Assembly: GCA_015501075.1 (NCBI GenBank)
Contig: JADNYJ010000219.1
Coordinates: 1-58,787 of the forward strand
DNA: 58,787 nucleotides
Source of the DNA: Gymnopilus junonius
Taxonomy: Eukaryota > Basidiomycota > Agaricomycetes > Agaricales > Galerinaceae
Reading direction: 5' to 3'
Part shown: piece by piece, positions 1 to 10,204 of the stretch
Position numbering within the stretch: the stretch's first letter is position 1
How the letters are laid out: every line of letters starts with the position of its first letter
Translations under genes and position numbers: made by a program
Notes under the pieces: model-generated
Databases searched by the model: none
What the model was told of the DNA's origin: nothing
The model's input: only the letters and a program-made list of their open reading frames with translations

Positions 1-658
1 TCGCCCTTGTAGATATGTCCCACTTGGCAACGACGAAGCGCGGCTCAGGTGGGACAGGATATCGCCAGCGATGCACTCTAGCAAAGTACGCAAAGCTGGC
101 CTTCTGAGCGCAAATGGATGAGAACTAAGTGGCTTTACCGCGGCAAGGGTACCATTGGGTAGGAAGCTCAATCATCAATAACGCCCAGGTTGATGCTCTA
201 CCAGGACGACCCTGCTATAAAACAGAGTCGAACCCAGCCCCAGAACCATAGCAAGGGAGCACGAGTGGACCAAACACCATCAACCGGAAAGGTTGTGGTA
301 CCGACCACTCCCAGGAAGAAGTTGACAAAGGACAAAGGGCCACTGTTGAGAAAGAAAAGACTGTTACTCGACGAAGCAAAAAAACATAACAAGCACTCAC
401 CCTTGAGGATATGGTGACCCGCTTGGCGACAGCGAAGGAATGCTCGAAGCAAAGTCGAACCCCTCAAGGTATGAGAGGTTGAATTCGAATAGATCTGAGC
501 GACGTCAGCGATGACTAACATGAGCCACAGCATGGCCAAGGAGAGAACAAACACCAAAAGGGGGCCATGAGCAGAGGACAAGTTACTCGACTCAAAGTAG
601 GAGGAGAAGAGCAACGACATGGGGGGAACCAAGTTGGAGAAATGAAGAGGATGGGCGG

Positions 659-669
659 CCCTTTTAAAC
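659..669 (-). promoter_or_regulatory. TATA-like box of leftward modules, left arm
   Basis: On the minus strand this reads GTTTAAAAGG, followed by a GC-rich start and a C/T-rich leader. The same site is kept at 28561-28570 in the right arm. It lies just before the first module of the outward series, which suggests a core promoter. No transcript data are available here. Confidence 0.4.
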
Positions 670-3160
670 CTCCATCGTCGTGTCTTATCGCCTGTTGCCG
701 ACATTGCACGCCGAGAAAATGCCTGCTCGGACCTTGAGTCCAGACTTCTGGACATCCAAACATTACCTGGAGACCGCATGTCCAGAGAAATCCTTTTGGA
801 ATACGGTTCTTCTAACCGTTTGTGGGCGCGTTCTGACAGGAAATTCGAAATTATGATTGATGAAAATGCTGCGCGCAGATAAGAAAAGGCTTAGAGAGGC
901 GTCAAAGACCGAAGTTCCCCAGGTGAGCAGAACGGCAACAAAATGAATACCGAGGAGGAATTTCTTGCGTATAGGAGGGATTGCGAATTCTATGTGCGCA
1001 AGATAAGGTGATCGGCGGAGACAAGACGCGCTTTTGGACAAATTAGGGGTGTTATGCTGTACACGTGAAGTTACGACGGTCGCATTGTGACAAACGAACC
1101 GGGAACGATTCGAACGAACACTGAACTCAACTGCAAAGAAAGTCAGTTCCCTCCTTCAGCTTAGAGCTCAGTATTTCGAGAGTTCAAGCATGCCTTGGTC
1201 TGGACATTGCACTCATGTTGCGTCCCGAGGAACATGGAACATCACGCGTACGCCCCATCCACGCGCAACTTCGTATCCACATACTAGTATTCCCAAGGCA
1301 TCGCCGTCGCACCCCTCCAGTCTGATCTGGACGATCTGTTCCACAGTTCTGGAAACCTCAGGAGTACCCTTGAAACTGACCTGGAAATTTGAAATATGAA
1401 CCTTCAAATTATCTCCAAATGGTATTGTACTCAAGCGGCGTGCTTGATGACGATTTAATTACTCCCGCTCTCAGCCTTCCCAGGTCCAGCTGCATATCCC
1501 GTATCCCAGCTTTTTTCTAATCTGTTACTCACGACCCAAGGTCCCTGTACACATTGAAGGGTCTCAGTATGAATCTTGACGTCCAAATATGGTGCACAGG
1601 GTTCGTCCGAGCTCATCCGACTTTTTTGCCCACCAGCGGAGACATTTTCTGGTTGCATTAATCCTGGGTCGTGATTCTCGTATAACCTTATTTTATTTCC
1701 CTAAGATTCATGAGCTGGCTACCAGCATCTCAGTATGAAACAGAGGCCAATGGACAGGCGAAAGGGCCTGCTGAAATCAAAAGTGATTTTTGTTCTTGAC
1801 TCCAGATTTTGTTGGACGCGCCCTTTGACGACTCTAATGCATTAGGCTTCCTTGGGCGCGCCTTGTAGCCATTCTATTGGAATACCGGAGGTCCTGTTAG
1901 AAATGGGCAGTTGTCTAGTCTGTCCTGCTTGGTGCATCCTTCTTTGCCCTCGCTGCATATTCCGTATTTCCAAATCAACGGTGGGACATATTGGCATCAA
2001 AGGTCTAGAACATTCAGACTTCTATTTCCTAAGCTCCTGTTCTTGCCCCCGAGGAGGTTACACGGATACACGGACACCTACTTGTCATTCGCCTATGTAT
2101 TTTTTTCTGCGCTTTTCTGCTTCTCTGTTCAGTCGTCTTCCGGTTTTCTTGTTCCCTGAACATCTACCTACATATGAGTGCAATCGAGATCGATGGATCT
2201 TCAAGACTTGTGATACGTCGCATGTATTGTTTAAATTGTTTAAATTATTTGGTCGTTGTTGCTTAATTCTATTTCACCATATATCCTTCCCACAGTGATT
2301 TGGACTTCGGAAACCGTATTTAACACCGTCAGCAGCCAGATTCAGCCGTGGTTACACTACGCGAAACCTACACAGATCGTTTTCATGCTCCGAACTATCT
2401 GGTACAGATGTAGTCGTTCTGCGTTATTTTTAGAACTTGACTTGAACTAGAGAACAGCACCCTTCAATTCTTGGACTGGTGGTTCCCCAAATGACCAACA
2501 GGTGGACCTGTGTGATATCCCCCCCTCTCCTTTACTCAAAAAATGCCTGTCCACCCTCGTGAAATGTTTGCCGGACGGCGGACGGCAAGATGGGATATAC
2601 CCTTATAGTATTCACTGTTGATGGCAAGTGGCGTTATCATCCAAAATAAATATCGGCCGGTCGTGAGGCCCTCGAACCCGAAATTCGAAACGAAATGAAT
2701 TTTTACATGCGGACAAGTTTCTGTGGGTAGAGCCAAGGAAGATAAATGACAAGCAATTTAGGAACAAAGTCCTGAGATATCCGTGGGTCACATCCGCTAC
2801 TATGTAGTACCTTTGATAACAGAGAAACAGCCCTGAGCACGTCCATGCCGACCAATTACTCCAGTTTGCAACTGCTTTTTGAATTGTTATTTCTCTGTTC
2901 GCTTCCTCTGGCATGCGTGAACATCGGCATTTCCAAGCTTTTTTGTCCAAGTGGAGGACAGATATCTTTTATCCATCAATCGCAAGTTGGAAATTTCTTT
3001 CAGAATGCGCCCACTAATTAATATGAATCAGGAAGAATACATATCGCCCGCATGGACTCAAAAACAAGGCCTGCGTTACTTCGGCAAAGTAAGCAGATCG
3101 AGATTTCACTATAAGAGGCTATAAGAGGTACAACGGCTCGGGGGCCGAGTAATGGTCGCT

Positions 3161-3169
3161 TATAAAAGG
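3161..3169 (+). promoter_or_regulatory. TATA box of rightward modules, left arm
   Basis: The motif TATAAAAGG stands alone in a GC-balanced context, about 200 bases before the first GTGAGT intron-like donor at 3371. It is kept at 26048-26056 (minus) in the other arm. It fits a canonical RNA polymerase II TATA box. Confidence 0.5.
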
Positions 3170-3370
3170 CCAGCCCTTTCCTGGCAACGTCTGCATTCCG
3201 ACTTTACTTTCTGCCCCCATCTTCTGCCATCGGGACATTCTCCCTCAGAAACATTCTCCCGTCCTCGGGCTTCCTCGAACTCGAGTGGATTAACTCTCAT
3301 GTTGTTCGACTGCGTCGCCATGAAATGTTTGTCAAATAGCGGGTAGACCATGCGGCGCTTGAAAAAAAAG

Positions 3371-3431
3371 GTGAGTTCTCCTAATGATTATCAACTTCCT
3401 CGTTGACTAACACTCTTCTCATCTGCGACAG
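3371..3431 (+). other. Intron-like stretch in module series
   Basis: The stretch starts GTGAGT, has a TTGACTAAC branch-like site about 25 bases before the end, and closes with GCGACAG. Its 61-nt length fits the coding introns of this window. It lies between the TATA-proximal leader and the first hairpin module. Confidence 0.45.
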
Positions 3432-3494
3432 TAATCTATATCGCGCCTTCGGGCCATTTCTTGGGCGCTGCGGGTGGTTGATCTACCTACCTAT

Positions 3495-3522
3495 CAGGCT
3501 CCTCTATCGAGAGGATGACCTG
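3495..3522 (+). repeat. Conserved hairpin H1
   Basis: An outer stem CAGG/CCTG, a one-against-three-base bulge (C against TGA), an inner stem TCCTCT/AGAGGA and an ATCG loop. It is preceded by CCTACCTAT and followed by TGTA. The inverted copy is at 25694-25721. Confidence 0.7.
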
Positions 3523-3599
3523 TGTAAAGACTTCCAGACGCAATTTCCGTCGCGCTCAAGCATCCAGCTTCGCCGCTGGCGACTAGACACCTAAAAATA

Positions 3600-3652
3600 G
3601 TGAGCTTTCTTTATATGATATCCCTCATCGACTAATGCTTTCTCTTGTTCAG
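3600..3652 (+). other. Intron-like stretch between hairpin modules H1 and H2
   Basis: It starts GTGAGC, holds a CGACTAATG branch-like site and ends TTGTTCAG, 53 nt in all. The same signals are kept in the inverted right copy. The modules on each side have no shared reading frame, so a spliced non-coding transcript is more likely than a coding one. Confidence 0.45.
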
Positions 3653-3712
3653 TTATTTCCTAAACTTCTTTTTCTCTGACTCATCTAGGGTGCGGTCGAC
3701 TTGCCTACCTAT

Positions 3713-3754
3713 CAGGCTCTTCCACTTGTCGTAATGCCGGTGGAGGATGACCTG
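3713..3754 (+). repeat. Conserved hairpin H2
   Basis: Same outer stem and bulge as H1. The inner stem is TCTTCCAC/GTGGAGGA with one G-T wobble and a longer loop. It is preceded by GCCTACCTAT and followed by TGTAAAG as in H1. Confidence 0.65.
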
Positions 3755-3878
3755 TGTAAAGTTCAGCCCAATCGATCGCGTTCTGCTCTTCTCGTTTCTT
3801 TTAGTCTTCTATATCGGTGCTTCCGACTACTTTCCCCCTCTCTACTTGGGCATTATGGATGGTCATCTGCCTACCTGT

Positions 3879-3908
3879 CAGGCTCCTTCCCTCGTGAAGG
3901 ATGACCTG
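3879..3908 (+). repeat. Conserved hairpin H3
   Basis: Outer stem CAGG/CCTG, bulge C against TGA, inner stem TCCTTC/GAAGGA. It is preceded by the shared GGGCATTATGGATGG and CTGCCTACC segments. Confidence 0.7.
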
Positions 3909-3969
3909 TGTAGCAAATATTCGGATCCCATTCAGTCGTGCGCGGCAAGAATGGCGCCTGCCTACCCAC

Positions 3970-3999
3970 CAGGTTCTTCTATCAAAGAAGATGACCCTG
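3970..3999 (+). repeat. Conserved hairpin H4
   Basis: Outer stem CAGG/CCTG, a slightly larger 3' bulge, inner stem TCTTCT/AGAAGA. It is preceded by GCCTACCCAC and followed by TGTAG. Confidence 0.65.
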
Positions 4000-4360
4000 T
4001 GTAGTTAATACCAGGAACCGTTCCATAACGTCCAAGGGCCTACTCGACTGAGGGCTTAATGCGGTCGAGAGTACTGGGCCCGCTTGAGCCTATTTTACTT
4101 CATTCAATCCTGCTTTAATTTTCTTTCGAACGGAACTGCACTATTGCGAGATCTCTTTTGCAGTAGGACGATTCCCCTTTTTCCCCGGGGAAGAGAGGCC
4201 TTTCTCTCCTAGTGCTCCCTTGTCGTCGGGCCCGGGCTGGGCTTGGGCGCTTCAGTCTATTGTTTTGATATACTGGGCCTCAGGTTTCTAAGCGCACTTT
4301 CTTTCTTGTTCTTAGTAGTTTATTTTAATCAATAGTAACTTTGAATGTACTCGTTCAAGT

Positions 4361-4683
4361 CTGTCGTTGTCAGAATTCTTTAGGCATTTTGTGACGACTA
4401 CCACTTGAGAATTGATTCTGTTATTTTCTTGAAATGTACGATGAACCTCAATTTTAGACGTTGTTTCCATACCATGCCTGAGCCTGAGGGAGTTAACCTA
4501 GGCATTAGCCTTCCGCATGCTATCAGCTGAGGATCCCAAGGCTATTGCAGTGGCACCATGGATGGTCGTGTGGTGATCTCTAGATTTAATAGGACCACTC
4601 TAGATACATCTCCACCCCTCCTCATTCCGCCCGCCAACCTATTACTCATGAATAGACGGAATTTTATTTGTTTGTAGTTTGTA
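4361..4683. other. Spacer between element end and WH2 paralogue
   Basis: No gene is seen. Parts resemble the inverted spacer at 24290-24570 at much lower similarity than the element itself, for example the ATTTTATTT block and the bases next to the stop codon. Confidence 0.5.
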
Positions 4684-6850
4684 TTTATACTATAACATAC
4701 TCGCTATCCGAATCATCATCCAGTACATTGGGTGTAGAAGCAGCGGTTTCAGCGGTAGGGACTGGTGGATACGAAAGAGATACTCGAGGTTGAATGTCCA
4801 ACGTGACATTCAAATCCGAATCCGCTCTCGTATGTCCTGCGACGTCTCCATCTTGAGAAACCCTCCCTAAGGGACACACGCCGCCTTTAACCACCATCAC
4901 AGCCGGTTGCAGCTCCCTGCCAGCGCGAATGTCTTGCAGCAGGGATGATCTAGACGCACCAGCGACTGGGACAGAAGAACCAGAGCCACGCCCAAGCAGT
5001 GACGGAGTTGAAGGTACTCCGTTCCGGCTTTCATCTTCCAAGACTTTGCCCAATGAAAATGAACCACTGTTAACCATTGTCTTCGTCGACCGCAACTGTT
5101 TCCCAGCTTCAATAGCACGCAAATGGATCCATCTGTGGAAGAAGGGGTAACAGGTGAAAACATTGGCGGGTGCGGTGGATGAGTCCCAGAAGAACGAGTC
5201 GCAGAAGTGGGGATATCGAAGTCAGTGTCGAAATCGGTAACAGGTGCCGCCGCTGCGTTCCGTCTTCAAGCCCTTGCCGGTCGGAAACGTTCCCCTCTTA
5301 ACCACAGTGCTGGTGGGCGTAACTTCTTCCCAGCCTTGATCGCTTCTATAAGATCGGTAACTGCAATACTAGGAGGATGAGATGGTGGCGGCGGCGGGGG
5401 CCTCCTTTTGGTAGGAGTCGCGGATATATGAGCAGACGGGGCTGGACGAGGAGGCGGCGAACACACCAAGGTGGGAGAGGCGGTGACGGTGGTGGCGGGG
5501 GAAGGGTACCAGGAGGAGAGATAGGTGGTGGTGTTGGTGGTGGCTTTGGGGTACGAGGAAGTATTTGTCGTGAAAGCTGGGCATTCGTATTTGTACTTTC
5601 TTGGGATTTCATCCTCTCCTTCATATTTGATAATTCTTCAGTCAGGAGAATAACGAGCCGTTCCTTCAAGAGCCTTCTGCCTTCATCTCGACCTGTATCT
5701 TCATCTTTTGGAGACTGTTCGAGTGAGAACTGGTCGAGCTTATTCAAAAGTTCGTCAACGCGGTTCTCCAAAGCGTCCAGATCACCGTCCAAGTTGCCAG
5801 TGGCAGAGCAGGCAGTATTGGAGAGTCGGAAAGTGGTAAGGGTGGAAGTGATTTTGGGAGAGGGAGACGTGGCAATGATGGAGGTTTTCGTGGAGGAGGT
5901 GATGGGCCCGGAGGTGTGGAGATGGACGTGATGAAGACAAGGTCTGTGAATCCAATGCTTCAGTCAAAAGCCTGATTTCATGATCCAGCCTAGCTAGCTC
6001 CTCTTCTGCTTTATTCATCTCGCTTTGAAAATGGACGGACGGCTGAATAGTATCTGAAGCTTTTGAATGGTCGATGTCTTCCATAGCAATTTCCGGTCGA
6101 CAGGAAAAACTTCAGTCAAGATTCTGACCCCATGACATCAGACAAGTGGTTGGTGCAAAAACGGTGGCAGAGCCACTTGAAAGTTCTTGTAAGAATTCTG
6201 GAGGAAGTTGGTCGGGCACTGACATGCCATGTATCCCTACCGACGCTCAGAAAAACTGCCACAAAAACCACAACCAACTTACTCCGGTAAATCAAGCCCA
6301 TGGCAAGCCGAAACTCTACCCTATTCAGTGCACCACGATCGTGGATATCCACGAGGCCCCTACAAGAATTATATAAGAATAACACAACATCAGCAATCGT
6401 TTTCAATGAAAATGTAATGAACTGAATCGTACCAAATATTTGCCAGGTCTTCTGCACTTAGGCCGCTATAACTAAATGCCTCCGGTGCAAGGGAACCCTG
6501 GAAGAACCCGTGCTAAGCTGGTCCCAAGTTTGGAATATGCGATCGTAAGACTTTTTCTCTCCATTTGACAATGTCCAGGGGATTGAGGTTCGATAACTGA
6601 TTGCGGCTGGAAGTCCGATCGAGGTTGAATAAAAACTGTCGCCGCAGTCGCTTGGACTTGAATGAAGGTCAACGTCCATATCGAGTGGGATGGCGTAGTA
6701 AGGCAGATTTGGAGATATTGAGATGTTTCCCGCTGAAATGTCCATTTCAAGCTTAGGAACTTGGGCGGACGGCACAACCTGAGGTCCCAATTCAGTACTA
6801 CGACCCTGATCTTCTAGAGACGATGGCGGTGACGATGTGGCCATTGTACT
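4684..6850 (-). pseudogene. EH domain, coiled coil, three-WH2 paralogue of Cin1/Pan1 (frames broken)
   Basis: Read on the minus strand, the order is: an EH domain at 6640-6310 (motifs EKKSYDRIF, SGLSAEDLANIW, DIHDRGALNRVEFRLAMGL) with introns at the same places as in the Cin1-like gene at 15293; a PDQLPPEF linker; a coiled coil at about 6040-5940 and 5790-5620; a proline-rich region; and three WH2 actin-binding motifs (LIEAIKAGKKLRP, AIEAGKQLR, LLQDIRAGRELQP). It ends in DDSDSEYVIV. SH3, RhoGEF and PH domains of the full gene are absent. Frames break by single-base deletions at about 6490 (EH) and 5300 (first WH2), with more breaks around 5850-5950. Because undisputed genes here show the same fault, this may be a working gene with sequence errors. 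If real, it would bind actin and NPF-type partners at endocytic sites. Confidence 0.6.
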
Positions 6851-7156
6851 TGGTTTAGAAATTCCAGATAAAATGCCAGGTTGTAGAGTATGGGCTTGAG
6901 GGTCGCAATCAGACCTCGAGACACGAGGGCATAGATCGAGATCGAATAGATGGCTTTATATCGTTCAATAACGAACTGTATTTGCGCAGGCAATCGCTGC
7001 GCAGAGTTTACTATGCTGACACAGTCAATCATCATGATAGCAAGAGACAAACTGTGAGAAACTCACAACAGCCAAAGATGCTACGCGCCTCGCCCGCAAG
7101 CAATCTGGCGCCCAGAGTTTCCAATTGCAGCAAATAGCCGTAATTTTGAGTCATAC

Positions 7157-7393
7157 TACTGTACTAAAACGTTCAATTCGACACCCCCTCCGACCTGTGA
7201 CCGACCAAACCACTTTTTCATTTCGTCAGATTACCAAATTTGGACGTTTTTGATGGATTTGTAAGCGAATTTGGGCTCCGGAAGCCCGTTCCGGGCGATT
7301 TTTTGAGGATTTTGGCGTGACCGCTGCCAAATTTCGTCGTTTTAGGGAGGCCTGTGACGCGTGACCTGTCGAATTGAACGTTTTAGTACAGTA
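7157..7393. mobile_element. MITE with perfect 27-base terminal inverted repeats
   Basis: 7157-7183 is the exact reverse complement of 7367-7393. If the outer TA on each side is the target duplication, the inverted repeats are 25 bases and begin CTGTACTAAAACG, which suits a Tc1/mariner-type non-autonomous element. The inside is about 180 bases, non-coding, with a GGGCTCCGGAAGCCC palindrome near the middle. Confidence 0.75.
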
Positions 7394-7514
7394 CGTCCGT
7401 TCGAGTTCGATGACCTTGACCGCAGCTTTCTATCGTGACTCGTCACTGTCCAAGGTGTGACTACATGACTGTAACGAGCGACTATTTACCCGGCCGTGCC
7501 GAATTCCAGAATCC

Positions 7515-8272
7515 CCCCGCGTGCGCAGAAGGTTCCGAATTTCGAGAGTCCGCCCCTCCGCCCGTCTGCACGTCCGCACGGGGCTGACAAATATCCCAAA
7601 GCGGATGTGACGATCGTGGCTGTCACCTCTCGTGATTAGCGCGTCAGCCTCACCCTGTCCTCGACGCGTCGCCTGCGTTTTGACCGTAAAATACAAGAAA
7701 TTTTGCGGATATCTTTTGCCCGCCTTTATGGTTTTTTGGCAGGTGCCGGTATCATACAAATATATTAAAAATATAGTAATTAAGCAAGAGTTTTTGAAAG
7801 GCTTGTGATGGTTTGTCATTGTTGATCTCAGGTTGCAACTTAGCGAGCAGAACTGCACTCAACGGCCTCCAGAGATGCATCTGTATAGAGTGTCAGGGTG
7901 GGATGGCAGAACAAGATGCATTTTATGCTTTCTGCCCCATTGCCCACAATAATACATGTATCACCTTGAAATTATCAGTATAAGACCCTTTTTTTTCTCA
8001 AATGTGCGCACTGCATTAACATTCACACTTCAGTTTTCATTTTGATTTCCAATTTATAGGAACAGATAAATTATAATATATATATGCCATTTACATATTA
8101 AAGCTGTCTTGGATAGTAAATAGGGAGGACGAGAGACTCTGAGAGCAATGAAATTATGAGTGTGGCGCGGCAGGCGTGATTGTTGTGTAAGCAACCAAGT
8201 GCGGACGTGCGGACGTGCGGACTGTGCGGAGGGGCGGACTCTCGAAATACGGAACGTCCTCCGCGTGCGCCG
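7515..8272. mobile_element. Possible non-autonomous DNA element with about 65-base inverted ends
   Basis: 7515-7581 and 8207-8272 are inverted, imperfect copies that share the GCGGAGGGGCGGACTCTCG core and GC-rich ends containing CGCGTGCGC. The inside is A/T-rich and shows no convincing gene. The right end lies about 100 bases beyond the stop of the neighbouring F-box gene. I could not identify a target duplication, so a chance inverted duplication remains possible. Confidence 0.45.
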
Positions 8273-8370
8273 CCATCAGTGAACTCCGAAACTTATTCTC
8301 AACAAAAAAGAGGAAATACTCATGTTCTCCCCCATCGAGTAAGAATATATTAATTGACACTAGAATTTTG

Positions 8371-9915
8371 TTACTCAAGCTTTTTCGAGGCTCTGGATGT
8401 AAGGAATTTTCGTTCCCATTTCTTATCGAATTTCTGAGTTGTGCGAGGAGGCCACGGCACAAAATCCAATTCGCCCGGAGAAATACCAATTCTTGCAAAA
8501 AATTCTCCATCCACCAGCTGGTTCCAAGTTACTGGACCAAGCGTTCGCCAGGCCTCCGCGTCTTCGTCGCTCAAGTACAATGTGCAATGCTTTTTCAATG
8601 ACTCCCAGCGGGAGGTGACTACCTTCAGAAAATATTGGAAGTCCTCACTAGGGTCGAATCCTTGCATAGCATCATCTACATTGCAATATAAAGCCTCGAG
8701 TTGAGGCCACAAAATGGTCCCAGGTGATGTTTTGACCCCCTCTACCATGACCGTAAATAGGTCTTCTGAAGTGCAAACTGTCGAATCATTACTGATGTAA
8801 AGATTGGTGACATTTTCAGTAAGATGGGCTAGACGAGATGCGCAATAAGAATTGGTGGGGCAGTCGATTAAGGCAAGTGATCGCAAATATGGGAAAGGTA
8901 TTGGATCAGTGTTAGAAGGAAAAGCCGAACTATCATCCATGATAGTCCGAACAATAATAAGCAGCTCTAATTTCGGGGCTTCTAAATATTTGAATAGTCT
9001 GAAAGAGAGAGTAAAAGACCCCGCGAATCTGAAGTTCCTAAGTTCTGGGGCGACGACGGGTTGTACGCCCACAATCGGTGGACGAAATGGATCTCCTAAC
9101 ACAGACAGGTTTATCAACCGAGGTAGCATCAGGATATCTAGAAATGCACTGAAAGAGTACTGGGTTGCAGACTGTTGCGTTATTTGGAGGGTCGTGACGT
9201 TCGACAACGGTTTACATGCCATCAATGACCACGAATCGAAACTAGCATGGGCCAGTTTTGGAGCACCACCTTGGAAGTAGAGGCGATCCGGAAGATCAAA
9301 AGGAATGCGCTTGCTAGTCCCTGTTCCAATGAGGATTTCAACGACTTCAAGGTTTGGGACAGAAATCGGGTCGGTGAATATATTCGACAAGAAATTTCGC
9401 CAATATCGAGGGTCTGGGTCAAAACGCAAAACAAAGCTTCTCCAACGGGGTGCTTGACCAATGGCTGTTCGCAAAATATTTTCCCAAGGGTGGTCATCTT
9501 TCCCAGCATCAATTTCGAAGTGGAGATTCAGCAATCGATCACAAGACCGTTCGAGGTGGGTAGAAAGACGATCGAGGTCATGATTAGAAGGACGACCAGT
9601 GCATGCAAAGGATGTCCAGAAGTCTGGCAGGGAAATGGTTATTGAACGCCATAAGTGGCAGACATGGGATAGTTTGAATAGCATTCCAGTGCCTTCGCCT
9701 TTTTCATCGCTTTCGATAGCTGCTTGAAAAATTGATGACATCAATTCGATCGGAATTTGCATAATGGGCGAGCGCTGATTATAGGTTGTTGCATAGTCCA
9801 ATTTGGTTTGTACGATTTTTGCGTCAAGAACTGCGACCTTCTTTATGAATTGCTCCCTTTCTTTCTCCTGGCTATCCAGTCTTTGGAGGAGCTCAGTGAG
9901 TTTCTCTTCGTCCAT
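8371..9915 (-). CDS. F-box protein, DFVPWPPR family
   Basis: A single-exon gene of 514 residues. The start is the ATG at 9915 (MDEEKL), as in its relatives; the reading frame extends 36 bases upstream without a better start. Order: coiled coil at residues 1-45, F-box at about 48-105 (IPIELMSSIFQAA and LSHVCHLWRSI), then a leucine-rich-repeat-like region, and a conserved tail with DAEAWRTLGPVTW and LDFVPWPPR. F-box proteins of this kind link a substrate, bound by the C-terminal part, to Skp1 in an SCF ubiquitin ligase; the substrate is unknown. It heads a minus-strand cluster with 10205-11770 and 12340-14420. The frame is intact, which suggests a functional gene. Confidence 0.85.
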   Translation of the reverse strand: MDEEKLTELLQRLDSQEKEREQFIKKVAVLDAKIVQTKLDYATTYNQRSPIMQIPIELMSSIFQAAIESDEKGEGTGMLFKLSHVCHLWRSITISLPDFWTSFACTGRPSNHDLDRLSTHLERSCDRLLNLHFEIDAGKDDHPWENILRTAIGQAPRWRSFVLRFDPDPRYWRNFLSNIFTDPISVPNLEVVEILIGTGTSKRIPFDLPDRLYFQGGAPKLAHASFDSWSLMACKPLSNVTTLQITQQSATQYSFSAFLDILMLPRLINLSVLGDPFRPPIVGVQPVVAPELRNFRFAGSFTLSFRLFKYLEAPKLELLIIVRTIMDDSSAFPSNTDPIPFPYLRSLALIDCPTNSYCASRLAHLTENVTNLYISNDSTVCTSEDLFTVMVEGVKTSPGTILWPQLEALYCNVDDAMQGFDPSEDFQYFLKVVTSRWESLKKHCTLYLSDEDAEAWRTLGPVTWNQLVDGEFFARIGISPGELDFVPWPPRTTQKFDKKWERKFLTSRASKKLE

Positions 9916-10204
9916 TGCTGCAAGCCTGCTAATACTTCCGATTAGTATCACAGATATGTGTTACTGCCTGTGAGATATCCTGAGGTTGTAGAAGTTCAAA
10001 CTATCAGAGAACCTGAAGTGGGCTGGCGGGTCTGGTTCGTGGACGTTGTAGAAGAATAAACAAAATCATGATGAGAATTGGATGAGAAAGTTCAAAGCAC
10101 GAGTCCGGAGTCAATAATATCGTCACGTGAATATGTACATACATTGACGCGTCATGGTTGCGTCGGGTATTGCCAAAGAGTATTGCCAGAGAGTATTACA
10201 ATGC

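Larger units (their letters stand above)
1..4360. repeat. Left arm of large inverted duplication (partial modular repeat element)
   Basis: This stretch reads, as reverse complement, nearly base for base like about 24570-29240. By eye the arms differ by scattered transitions and small indels; I estimate roughly 90-95 percent identity but could not compute it. The arm starts inside the element, which continues left of the window. Its minus strand at 1-670 carries the modules that run outward to the left; its plus strand at 3161-4330 carries those that run right. It ends in a G/C-rich block (about 4180-4320). No ORF in it looks like a protein of a known family. Against the right arm it lacks one module of about 290 bases (see 24842-25133). 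Confidence 0.9.

Noticed and set aside
1852..2298. 148-residue plus frame in the left arm
   Set aside because: Its counterpart at 26921-27241 is shorter, with frame-changing indels, and the composition is not protein-like.
2612..2950. 112-residue minus frame kept in both arms (also 26303-26605)
   Set aside because: It lies between the divergent TATA boxes, has no domain, and the arms are too similar for an open frame to be evidence of coding.
3480..4010. CRISPR array
   Set aside because: The spacing is irregular (about 90-220 bases), the repeats vary in their stems, and the genome is eukaryotic.
3480..4010. Box C/D snoRNA cluster suggested by GATGA motifs
   Set aside because: No box D (CTGA) at a suitable place and no terminal stem of that class; the hairpin plan is different.
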